DNA of 12,648 bases from Frankiaceae bacterium. GTDB taxonomy: Bacteria > Actinomycetota > Actinomycetes > JADGOU01. The notes beneath the pieces were generated by a model. The model was not told the DNA's origin. It ran no database searches and worked only from the letters and a program-made list of their open reading frames with translations. This document shows positions 6,942-12,648 of the stretch, in pieces (position 1 is the first letter of the stretch; every line of letters begins with the position of its first letter). Location: the NCBI GenBank assembly GCA_017882835.1, contig JADGOU010000055.1:1-12648 (forward strand). The letters are read 5' to 3'. The translations under genes were made by a program, and so were the position numbers.

Positions 6942-6946
6942 GGAGG
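6942..6946 (+). promoter_or_regulatory. Ribosome binding site for the 56-aa membrane protein
   Basis: GGAGG at 6942-6946 lies 7 nt before ATG 6954. The adjacent in-frame GTG 6951 is only 4 nt away, so ATG is preferred. This site shows that the small gene is translated by itself and is not merely the end of a longer frame. Confidence 0.7.
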
Positions 6947-6953
6947 TCGAGTG

Positions 6954-7124
6954 ATGGTCAGTCACCGGTTGCTTGCGGCACCGATCGACCTGCACCGGCC
7001 GGCGCACTACGTGCATTGGGGGATCGTGCAGATCTCCGTGCCGAACCTGATCGTGGTCGGGCTGCTGGTGCTGGTTCTGGTGCTCGCTGTGCTGCTGCCG
7101 TTCCCGAGAGGCGGTGGGCGTTGA
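6954..7124 (+). CDS. Small single-pass membrane protein, first gene of the cytochrome b operon
   Basis: A 56-aa protein with a short hydrophilic N-terminus containing several His (4, 14, 18, 21), the segment HWGIVQISVPN (21-31) and one strongly hydrophobic helix at about 31-50, ending PFPRGGGR. It has a good GGAGG ribosome site. Its stop TGA (7122-7124) overlaps the TTG start of the cytochrome b gene as TTGA, indicating translational coupling. Similar short proteins with an HWG...IS..N...TM pattern occur, as I recall, beside actinobacterial cytochrome b genes, but I know of no assigned function. By position and size it may be an accessory subunit of the membrane complex encoded by the next two genes, comparable to the small single-helix subunits of cytochrome b6f; that comparison is by analogy only. 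Confidence 0.75.
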   Translation: MVSHRLLAAPIDLHRPAHYVHWGIVQISVPNLIVVGLLVLVLVLAVLLPFPRGGGR

Positions 7125-7825
7125 CCTCGTCGGAGTCCGCGCCCGTGACCGGACCGGCGGGTCCGGCCCGGTCGTGGACGGCGTATCTGCGGAGTCGTGC
7201 GGTGGCGGCGCTGCCGCCGGAGAAGCTGCTCCCGGACCGGCAGCCGGCCTATGTCGCCAGCTGGGTGTACGTCTTCGGTGTTCTCACGATCGCGGCTTTC
7301 CTCCTCGCCTTGGCGTCGGGCACGGTCATCGCGCTGGAGGGGCCGCAGTGGTACCACGGCTCGAGCATCGGGCTGTTCTTCAACAGCCTGCACCTGTGGA
7401 GCGTGGAGCTGTTCTTCTTCTTCATGGTGATCCACTTGTGGGCCACGTTCTTCATGGCCGCTTGGCGGGGCCGGCGCGGGCTGACCTGGGTGCTGGGCGC
7501 GCTGTCCTTCCTCGCCTCGGTCGGCACCGCGTTCACGGGGTATCTGGTGCAGTCGAACTTCGACTCGCAGTGGATCGCCACCCAGGCGAAGGACGGGTTG
7601 AACTCAGTGGGCATCGGCGCGTGGTTCAACGTTCTGGACATGGGTCAGATGCTGCTCTTCCACGTGCTGCTGCTGCCGGTGGCCCTGGCTGCGCTGATCG
7701 CGGGGCATCTGATTCTGGTCCGGCGGCGCGGCGTGGTGCCGCCGTTCCCGGCCGCGGGCGCTTCGGTGCCGGACCCGGGGGTCGTCGCGCCGGCTGAGCG
7801 ACGAAGCGGCGGGGCCTCGTCATGA
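7121..7825 (+). CDS. Cytochrome b N-terminal domain protein (cytochrome b6-like), two haem b sites
   Basis: A 234-aa membrane protein with four TM helices (~47-72, 86-111, 121-143, 175-201), matching the N-terminal, haem-carrying half of cytochrome b. Helix 2 holds H91 and H105 (13 residues between); helix 4 holds H181 and H196 (14 between, the spacing I associate with cytochrome b6 rather than mitochondrial cytochrome b). These are the expected axial ligands of two stacked haems. FTGY (138-141) after helix 3 fits the family, but the usual proline/tryptophan stretch after it is replaced by LVQSNFDSQW. There is no C-terminal half in this chain. The TTG start overlaps the previous stop (TTGA) and the stop overlaps the next start (ATGA). 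GTG 7145 is an alternative start. The likely role is transmembrane electron transfer with a quinol or unknown donor. No Rieske gene lies nearby. Confidence 0.88.
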   Translation: MTSSESAPVTGPAGPARSWTAYLRSRAVAALPPEKLLPDRQPAYVASWVYVFGVLTIAAFLLALASGTVIALEGPQWYHGSSIGLFFNSLHLWSVELFFFFMVIHLWATFFMAAWRGRRGLTWVLGALSFLASVGTAFTGYLVQSNFDSQWIATQAKDGLNSVGIGAWFNVLDMGQMLLFHVLLLPVALAALIAGHLILVRRRGVVPPFPAAGASVPDPGVVAPAERRSGGASS

Positions 7826-8814
7826 CCGGGACTCCCACCCGGCGCCGGTGGGCCTCTCGTCGCGCCGACCCGGCGGCGCAGGAGTGGGCCGGGGACACCC
7901 GGGAGTTCGACCTGGTCAAGGAGCTTCTCGTCGCGCTGGTCGTAGTGGGCGTGCTCTGCGTCGCGCTGGCCGGGCTGTTCAGCTCCCCCGACGACCGCCC
8001 GATCACCGTCGCTCGCTGGGCGAAGGCCGCCCCCGGGGACTTCGTGGCCACCGCGGTCACCGAACTGGACGGCACCAGCCGTACGGCGAGCTACGGGCCG
8101 CCATACAACTCCTTCCCGGGCGCCGGCCAGGAGCTCGGACCGCTGCCGCTGCAGCGTTGGGGCGGCGTTCGGGCGCGAGTGGACACGGCGCAAGACTTCG
8201 TACTGCGGCCGTTGCGCGAGGTCCCCGCGGACCCGGTGCTGACCGGCGCCCTGTCCGAGTGGTCGTCGGCCCCTGCCGCTGTGCAGATGGAGTGGGCGAC
8301 GGCCTACGGTGACGCCGTCGCTAAAGCTCCCGGCGGCGACCCGGGTGCGGTCGCGCCCGGCGACTACGGCCCGGTCCCGCTGCTGATGACCCGGTTGCTC
8401 GGGCTCGGACAGACCGGCGCGCTGGACGGACTCCTGGTCTCCCAAGACCGGTTCTACGCCACCGACTACACCAAGCCGCTGCTCTTCCTGGCCGACGGCA
8501 CCTACCTGGAGGACACCGCCCGGGCGCAGAATCTCGGCGGTGACCAGTGGGGGATGATGAACGAGACCGGCAGCTGGCCGGGCCAGGCGTGGCTGTGGCT
8601 CTATACGTTCTGGTATCAGGTCAAGCCGTTCTCCACCTCCGACAACGCCGATGCGCTGGTGTGGGGGCTGATGGCCGTCCTGTCCCTCGTCTTCGTCTGC
8701 CTGCCGTTCATCCCCGGCCTGCGTTCGCTGCCGCGTCACCTCGGCGTGCACCGGCTCATCTGGCGGCAGCACTACCGGCAGGTCGAGGGCCCCAAGCGAC
8801 CTGCGGAGAGCTGA
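7822..8814 (+). CDS. Membrane-anchored protein with large external domain, partner of the cytochrome b protein
   Basis: A 330-aa protein whose ATG overlaps the cytochrome b stop by 4 nt. A basic N-terminus leads to the segment EFDLVKELLVALVV and a TM helix at ~32-53. A domain of about 220 residues follows, then a second TM helix at ~278-300 and a basic tail with LPFIPGLRSLP and HRLIW. With both ends cytoplasmic, the middle would lie outside the membrane. The tail around PFIPG...LIWR somewhat resembles the end of cytochrome b C-terminal domains, so this may be a highly remodelled cytochrome b C-terminal partner in which an external domain replaces part of the helices. I see no CXXCH haem c site, no Rieske Cys/His pairs and no copper motif in the external domain. 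Such proteins are usually annotated hypothetical beside actinobacterial cytochrome b genes. Complex membership is inferred from coupling; the function is unknown. Confidence 0.8.
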   Translation: MTGTPTRRRWASRRADPAAQEWAGDTREFDLVKELLVALVVVGVLCVALAGLFSSPDDRPITVARWAKAAPGDFVATAVTELDGTSRTASYGPPYNSFPGAGQELGPLPLQRWGGVRARVDTAQDFVLRPLREVPADPVLTGALSEWSSAPAAVQMEWATAYGDAVAKAPGGDPGAVAPGDYGPVPLLMTRLLGLGQTGALDGLLVSQDRFYATDYTKPLLFLADGTYLEDTARAQNLGGDQWGMMNETGSWPGQAWLWLYTFWYQVKPFSTSDNADALVWGLMAVLSLVFVCLPFIPGLRSLPRHLGVHRLIWRQHYRQVEGPKRPAES

Positions 8815-9009
8815 CGTGCCCGCTTGCCTCGATGCCGGCGCTATGCCGTCAGGTTGATCAGGGCAGTGACCTCGTCCTGATGGGGGAAGCTCGCCAGCGG
8901 TGAGCGGGAGGAACTGCTCGGCTGCACGGCTCCGAGATGCGAGATGGACACGAAGCCGCGGCCGGCGTTGACGTCCATCGGTGGTCGCCGCGGGCTGTGG
9001 TGCCTCCGG
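8815..9009. other. Convergent intergenic gap
   Basis: Separates the rightward cytochrome operon from the leftward hyu operon. No credible gene is present. ATCAGG (8857-8862) and CCTGAT (8876-8881) form a weak stem after the cytochrome operon; a longer stem lies at 8954-8996. Confidence 0.6.
8954..8996 (-). terminator. Possible terminator hairpin downstream of hyuB
   Basis: AGCCGCGGC (8954-8962) pairs with GCCGCGGGCT (8987-8996) over nine base pairs with one bulged G and a 24-nt loop, 14 nt beyond the hyuB stop. There is no T-run on the minus strand, and the GC content makes chance stems likely. Confidence 0.3.
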
Positions 9010-10521
9010 CTATCCGGGCGGCTCGCCCCAGCCGCCCCCGCCCGGGGTGGTGACCGTGATGACCTGTCCGGCCAGGAGCCGGCGAGTTGCCTTCGCTGGC
9101 AGTTCCTCGGTGCCGAGTAGGTTGCGGCCGAGGCTGCCCGGCCGGCCTCCGGCCAGGCCCGTGGGGGGGTGCCGGCGGCGATCGGTCAGCAGGTTGATGG
9201 TCGCGTCCTCGAGCACGCGGATCGACCGGATGATGCCGTCGCCGCCGCGGTGATGGCCGGCGCCGCCGGAGCCGCGGGCGAGCTCGTAGCGCTCGACCCG
9301 CATGGGGTACTCCAGCTCAAGCGCCTCGATCGGCGTGTTCAGGGTGTTGGTCATCCCGACGTGCACCCCGGAGGGGCCGTCGCCGCGACTCGACGCGCCC
9401 TGGCCACCGCCGACCGTCTCGTAGTAGGTCCATCCCCGCCCGCCGATCACGGTGTTGTTCATGGTGCCCTGGCCGGCGGCGGGCACGTCGGTGACTGCGG
9501 CGAGGGCGGCGAGGACGGCGTCGGCGATGCGCTGACTCGTCTCGACGTTGCCGGCTACCACCGCGTGCGGCGGGCCGGCGTTGACCAGCGAGCCCTCCGT
9601 CGCGGCGATGGTGAGCGGTGCGTAGGTGCCAGCGTTGGCCGGGACATCCTCGGGCAGCAGTACGCGCAGCGCGAAGTAGCAGGCTGACCGGGTCACCGCG
9701 AGTGGGCAGTTCACATTGCCCTCGACCGCTGCGGCGGTGCCGGCGAAGTCGATGTGGGCAGTGTCGCCGGCGACGGTCACCGTCACGTCCACGACAATGT
9801 CCTCGTCGGTGACGCCGTCGCCCTCCAGCTCGGTGCAGGCCCGGTAGGTGCCGTCCGGCAGGCGCCGCAGGGCCTCGCGGGTCCGGCGTTCGGCGTAGCG
9901 AAGCACCTCCTCGAACCCGGCGAGCAGCGTGTCCAACCCACGGTGGTCCACCAGCTCGCTGATCCGCCGCTGGGCCACCCGGTTGGCGGACACCTGCGCC
10001 CGGAAGTCGCCCCGGCGCAGCCGGGGGGTGCGCGAGTTGGCGCAGATCAACTCCAGCACGTCATCGGTGAGCCGGACCGGCGGGATGATCAGCCCCTCCT
10101 GCCACAGATCCCGGGAACCGGCCGGCATGGAACCCGGGGACATGCCGCCGATGTCGGAGTGGTGCGCCCGGGTGACGGCGTAGGCGACGATCGCCCCACC
10201 GACGGCCACCGGGCTGACCAGCGTGATATCGGGGAGGTGCGTGCCGCCGGTGTACGGGTCGTTGAGGATCCACACGTCGCTCGGCCGCGGGTCGCGGGCC
10301 ATCACCGCCGCGACCGACTCCGGCATCGCACCGAGATGGACGGGGATGTGTTCGGCCTGTGCGACCATCCGGCCCGCGCCGTCGAAGAGCGCCGCCGAGC
10401 AGTCCCGGCGCTCCTTGATGTTCGAGGAGTAGGCGCTGCGGACCAGCACCGTACCCATCTCCTCGGCGATGCCCGCGAGGCCGCTTCGGAGGACCGACAG
10501 GGTGATCGGGTCGAGCGTCAT
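9010..10521 (-). CDS. hyuB: Hydantoinase B / oxoprolinase-family beta subunit (HyuB)
   Basis: A 503-aa HyuB-family protein, the partner of HyuA in ATP-dependent hydantoinases, 5-oxoprolinases and related amide-opening or carboxylating enzymes. Family motifs visible are ERRDCSAALFD near residue 38, AEHIPVHLG near 58, N87-DPYTGGT-H95-LPD, H120-HSDIGG and a C-terminal PGGGGWGEP, the characteristic ending, so the gene is complete. The His/Asp-containing segments at 88-98 and 120-126 are likely metal or active-site regions. ATG 10521 is chosen because the protein then starts with MTLDPITLSVLRSGL as in the family, and because it overlaps the hyuA stop as ATGA. An upstream in-frame start at 10590 would add an atypical Arg/Gly-rich extension inside hyuA. 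The substrate (hydantoin, 5-oxoproline, N-methylhydantoin or another cyclic amide or ketone) cannot be told from sequence. It is translated after hyuA and probably coupled to it. Confidence 0.92.
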   Translation of the reverse strand: MTLDPITLSVLRSGLAGIAEEMGTVLVRSAYSSNIKERRDCSAALFDGAGRMVAQAEHIPVHLGAMPESVAAVMARDPRPSDVWILNDPYTGGTHLPDITLVSPVAVGGAIVAYAVTRAHHSDIGGMSPGSMPAGSRDLWQEGLIIPPVRLTDDVLELICANSRTPRLRRGDFRAQVSANRVAQRRISELVDHRGLDTLLAGFEEVLRYAERRTREALRRLPDGTYRACTELEGDGVTDEDIVVDVTVTVAGDTAHIDFAGTAAAVEGNVNCPLAVTRSACYFALRVLLPEDVPANAGTYAPLTIAATEGSLVNAGPPHAVVAGNVETSQRIADAVLAALAAVTDVPAAGQGTMNNTVIGGRGWTYYETVGGGQGASSRGDGPSGVHVGMTNTLNTPIEALELEYPMRVERYELARGSGGAGHHRGGDGIIRSIRVLEDATINLLTDRRRHPPTGLAGGRPGSLGRNLLGTEELPAKATRRLLAGQVITVTTPGGGGWGEPPG

Positions 10522-12485
10522 CGGCGCCGCTCCAGGACGAGCGTGCCGACCTCGTCCACCACGCCGGCCCAGCCCGGACGGACCAGGCACGTCGCCTCGG
10601 GGAAGGCCACCACGGCCGGCCCCTCCACCGGCGAGCCGCGGCCCATCCGGGCCCGGTCGAGGACGACAGCCTCGACGAGGCCGCCCTCCAGCAGCACCTC
10701 CCGCCGCCCGCAGGCCGCGGCGGCGGGCTCCGGCTCCAGCAGATCCGGCGTCGCGCCGGGCAGCGTGGCCACCAGACGGAGGTTGACGATCTCGACGGGC
10801 TCATCGTCGATACGGTGGCCGTAGCGGTGCTGGTGCTCGGCATGGAAGGCGCCTTCGAGCTCCCCCGCCGTCGCGCCGGCGACGGTCAGCTCGAATGACT
10901 GCCCGGCGTAGCGCAGGTCGGCGCGTCGCTCCATCCTCGGGGCGTCGAGCTCGGCGTACGCCGTGGCTTCGAGCGCCGCGTACGCGGCTTCCAGGCCGGT
11001 GGGGCCCTCGTGCAGGACCGGCCGGACGTAGTCGCGGCGTACCTCGGAGATCGCCAGACCCAACGCCGACAGGGCCCCGGCCGCGCGGGGCACCAGAACG
11101 GTGCGGCAGCCAAGCTCCTCGGCCAGTCCGCAGGCATGCAAGCCACCGGCCCCACCGAACGCCACCAGCGCGAACTCCCGGGGATCGAGCCCACGCTCGA
11201 CGCTGATCACCCGCAGCGCCCGGACCATCTCCGTGTCCGCGACCCGCACCACGCCGAGCGCCGCCTGCAGGGCGTCCAGGCCGAGCCGGTCACCGAGCCG
11301 GGCGAGCGCACGCTCGGCGAGGTCGCGGCGCAGCACCAGTCCCCCACCCAGCCGCACACCCTCCGGTAGGGCGCCAAGTACGAGGTTAGCGTCGGTGACG
11401 GTCGGCTCCTGCCCGCCGAACCCGTACGCCGCCGGCCCGGGTGCGGCACCCGCGGACCGTGGCCCGACCCGCAGCGCGCCCCCCTCGTCGACCCACCCGA
11501 CCGACCCGCCGCCGGCGCTCACCGTGTGCACGTCGACCATGGGCAGCCGCAGCGGGACCCCGGCCACCACCGACTCCGTCGTCAGCTGCACCCGCCCCGC
11601 CACTACCGGAGCGACGTCGGTGCTGGTGCCGCCCATGTCGAAGGTGAGCAGGTTCCGGTGACCCGAGCGGCGAGCGACGTACGACGCACCGATCACCCCG
11701 CCGGCCGGCCCGGAGAGGACGAACCGAGCCGGGTGGCGGGCAGCCGTGGCGCTGTCGGCCACCCCGCCCGAGGACTGCATGACCAACGGGACGGGCAGCC
11801 CGGCCCTCGCCGACCGGCGCCCAAGACGTGCCAGGTAGCTGCCCAGCCGCGGCCGTAGGTAGGCGTCGGCCACCGTCGTCGACATCCGCTCGTACTCCCG
11901 GAACTCCGGCAGCACCTCGCACGACAACGACACCGGCACGTCGGGGAGTCGGGCCCGCAGGGCCTCCCCAACCTGACGCTCGTGCTCGGCGTGCAGGAAG
12001 CCGAACAGCAGACACACCGCGACCGCCTCGACCTCGGCCGCGGCCACCGCCTCGACGGCCACTTCCAGGCTGGCCGCGTCCAGCGGGACGACGACACCGC
12101 CAGGACCCATCCGTTCCCGCACCACGAACCGCAGCTCCCGCGGCACCAGCGGCGGTGGCCGGTGACGGGTCAGGTCGTACAGCGAGGCCCGGTCCTGGCG
12201 GCCGATCTCGATCAGGTCCCCGAACCCCTCGGTGGTCACCACGGCGGTCCGGCCGCCCCGACGCTCCAACAGGGCATTCGTCGCAACCGTCGTGCCGTGC
12301 GCGAACATTGCCACCCAGCCGGCTGGCACATCCAACGCCTGCCATCCGGCGAGCGCGCCGGCAGACTGGTCCTGCGGCGTTGAGGGCACCTTCTCGATGA
12401 CCACCCGGCCCTCGCCGTCCACCGCCACAACGTCGGTGAAGGTACCTCCGACGTCGACGCCAAGCCGCAGACCCGAAACGGTCAC
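10518..12485 (-). CDS. hyuA: Hydantoinase/oxoprolinase A subunit (HyuA), ATP-dependent
   Basis: A 655-aa HyuA-family protein. The N-terminal ATPase fold shows the phosphate-binding motif GVDVGGTFTD at 9-18 and a second one, TFDMGGTSTD, at 281-290. A GGAGGLHACGLAEELG-type segment around H450 and a C-terminal Hyu domain complete the architecture, and length is normal for the family. Together with HyuB it would hydrolyse or activate a cyclic amide or ketone at the expense of ATP in the cytoplasm; acetone/acetophenone carboxylase subunits share the fold, so the reaction is uncertain. GTG 12485 is chosen because it puts the first motif at residue 9, as usual, and because it overlaps the stop of an upstream open frame as GTGA, which would supply translational coupling in place of a clear ribosome site. 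An ATG-initiated longer version (from 12602) would add a 39-residue Arg/Gly/His-rich extension unlike the family. Confidence 0.92.
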   Translation of the reverse strand: MTVSGLRLGVDVGGTFTDVVAVDGEGRVVIEKVPSTPQDQSAGALAGWQALDVPAGWVAMFAHGTTVATNALLERRGGRTAVVTTEGFGDLIEIGRQDRASLYDLTRHRPPPLVPRELRFVVRERMGPGGVVVPLDAASLEVAVEAVAAAEVEAVAVCLLFGFLHAEHERQVGEALRARLPDVPVSLSCEVLPEFREYERMSTTVADAYLRPRLGSYLARLGRRSARAGLPVPLVMQSSGGVADSATAARHPARFVLSGPAGGVIGASYVARRSGHRNLLTFDMGGTSTDVAPVVAGRVQLTTESVVAGVPLRLPMVDVHTVSAGGGSVGWVDEGGALRVGPRSAGAAPGPAAYGFGGQEPTVTDANLVLGALPEGVRLGGGLVLRRDLAERALARLGDRLGLDALQAALGVVRVADTEMVRALRVISVERGLDPREFALVAFGGAGGLHACGLAEELGCRTVLVPRAAGALSALGLAISEVRRDYVRPVLHEGPTGLEAAYAALEATAYAELDAPRMERRADLRYAGQSFELTVAGATAGELEGAFHAEHQHRYGHRIDDEPVEIVNLRLVATLPGATPDLLEPEPAAAACGRREVLLEGGLVEAVVLDRARMGRGSPVEGPAVVAFPEATCLVRPGWAGVVDEVGTLVLERRR

Positions 12486-12648
12486 CGCGACACCGTAAGC
12501 GATCCCATCACCCCGACACCGTGGGTGGGCGCACGCCCGCCGGACCCCCATCCGGCCCGGTCGGGCCGAGGGCCCTGTTGCAGGGTGAGCCCGCCCCGCC
12601 ACGGGACGGTGACGGTGCGGTCGGCGTAGCCGGCGTCGGTGAGCACCG
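12482..12648 (-). CDS. 3' end of an unidentified gene upstream of hyuA (partial)
   Basis: On the minus strand a frame is open from the right edge to TGA at 12484-12482. It encodes about 54 residues beginning VLTDAGYADRTVTVPWRGG and ending GSLTVSR. Of its first 25 codons, 24 end in G or C, as expected for a coding frame here; the alternative frames do not show this. Its stop overlaps the hyuA GTG start as GTGA, the same 4-nt arrangement seen between hyuA and hyuB. I do not recognise the family. It is probably the preceding gene of the hyu operon (in such operons a transporter, amidohydrolase, racemase or regulator is common), but nothing in the visible part decides. The Gly/Pro/Arg-rich last 29 residues are less convincing as protein, so the true reading should be checked with more upstream sequence. 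Confidence 0.5.
   Translation of the reverse strand, partial: VLTDAGYADRTVTVPWRGGLTLQQGPRPDRAGWGSGGRAPTHGVGVMGSLTVSR

Larger units (their letters stand above)
6336..6953. other. Repeat-rich 618-bp intergenic region without genes
   Basis: No open frame here has family-like sequence, and the short ones read through repeats. The stretch holds a 3 x 20-bp tandem array (6487-6546), three CTTGATCGT copies (6481, 6577, 6599) and a pair of 19-bp direct repeats (6647, 6687). The part around 6560-6740 is clearly more A+T-rich than the rest. A TATGAT at 6633-6638 resembles a -10 box, but its best upstream partner (TTGGCA, 6607-6612) is 20 bp away, too far for a standard promoter. A TAGCCT at 6892-6897 is a second weak -10 candidate nearer the cytochrome genes. 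The region probably carries the control elements of the downstream operon. Confidence 0.6.

Noticed and set aside
4026..7016. 996-aa open frame on the minus strand
   Set aside because: It is antisense to both ABC genes, rich in His/Arg/Gln/Pro, has no recognisable domain, and crosses the non-coding repeats. It is a typical high-GC antisense shadow.
7016..7120. Upstream extension of the cytochrome b gene from 7016
   Set aside because: The extra 35 residues are an out-of-frame reading of the small membrane protein gene, Arg/Ala-rich and unlike the family.

Overview
The window is about 70% G+C throughout, with GTG/TTG starts, strong GGAGG-type ribosome sites and G/C-ending codons. This fits a high-GC actinomycete, possibly a Micromonosporaceae- or Pseudonocardiales-like organism; that placement is inferred from codon style and family content, not from a marker gene.

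Layout. (1) 1-460: the left edge carries a 3'-broken piece of a DNA methyltransferase (2-178). Its family-like sequence stops at base 103, exactly where a perfect 49-bp direct repeat begins (104-152 and 189-237); no intact gene follows until 461. (2) 461-2563: a large leaderless multicopper oxidase of the CotA/phenoxazinone-synthase/bilirubin-oxidase type with all copper ligands, a 27-bp in-frame tandem duplication and a Met/His/Asp tail, followed by a strong hairpin (2580-2615). (3) 2693-6335: two ABC half-transporters, 7 nt apart, which together form a heterodimeric type IV exporter with one consensus and one degenerate ATP site. (4) 6336-6953: a 618-bp gene-free, repeat-rich stretch (3 x 20-bp tandem repeat, three copies of CTTGATCGT, a 19-bp direct repeat at 40-bp spacing). 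(5) 6954-8814: a translationally coupled three-gene operon: a 56-aa single-pass membrane protein, a cytochrome b N-terminal (b6-like) four-helix protein with two bis-His haem sites, and a 330-aa protein with a TM helix at each end and a ~220-aa external domain. No Rieske protein or cytochrome c is present, so this looks like an unusual split cytochrome b-type complex. (6) 8815-9009: a convergent intergenic gap with weak hairpins. (7) 9010-12648, minus strand: hyuB and hyuA, subunits of an ATP-dependent hydantoinase/oxoprolinase-family enzyme, overlapping by 4 nt (ATGA), and upstream the 3' end of a further gene that overlaps hyuA by 4 nt (GTGA) and runs off the right edge.

How the parts may work together. 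The ABC pair is one exporter, the cytochrome trio is one membrane electron-transfer module, and the hyu genes are one catabolic operon. The oxidase stands alone between the methyltransferase remnant and the exporter. No sequence evidence links these four units functionally. The most novel-looking module is the cytochrome trio, and the most informative structural observation is the complementary asymmetry of the two ABC subunits.
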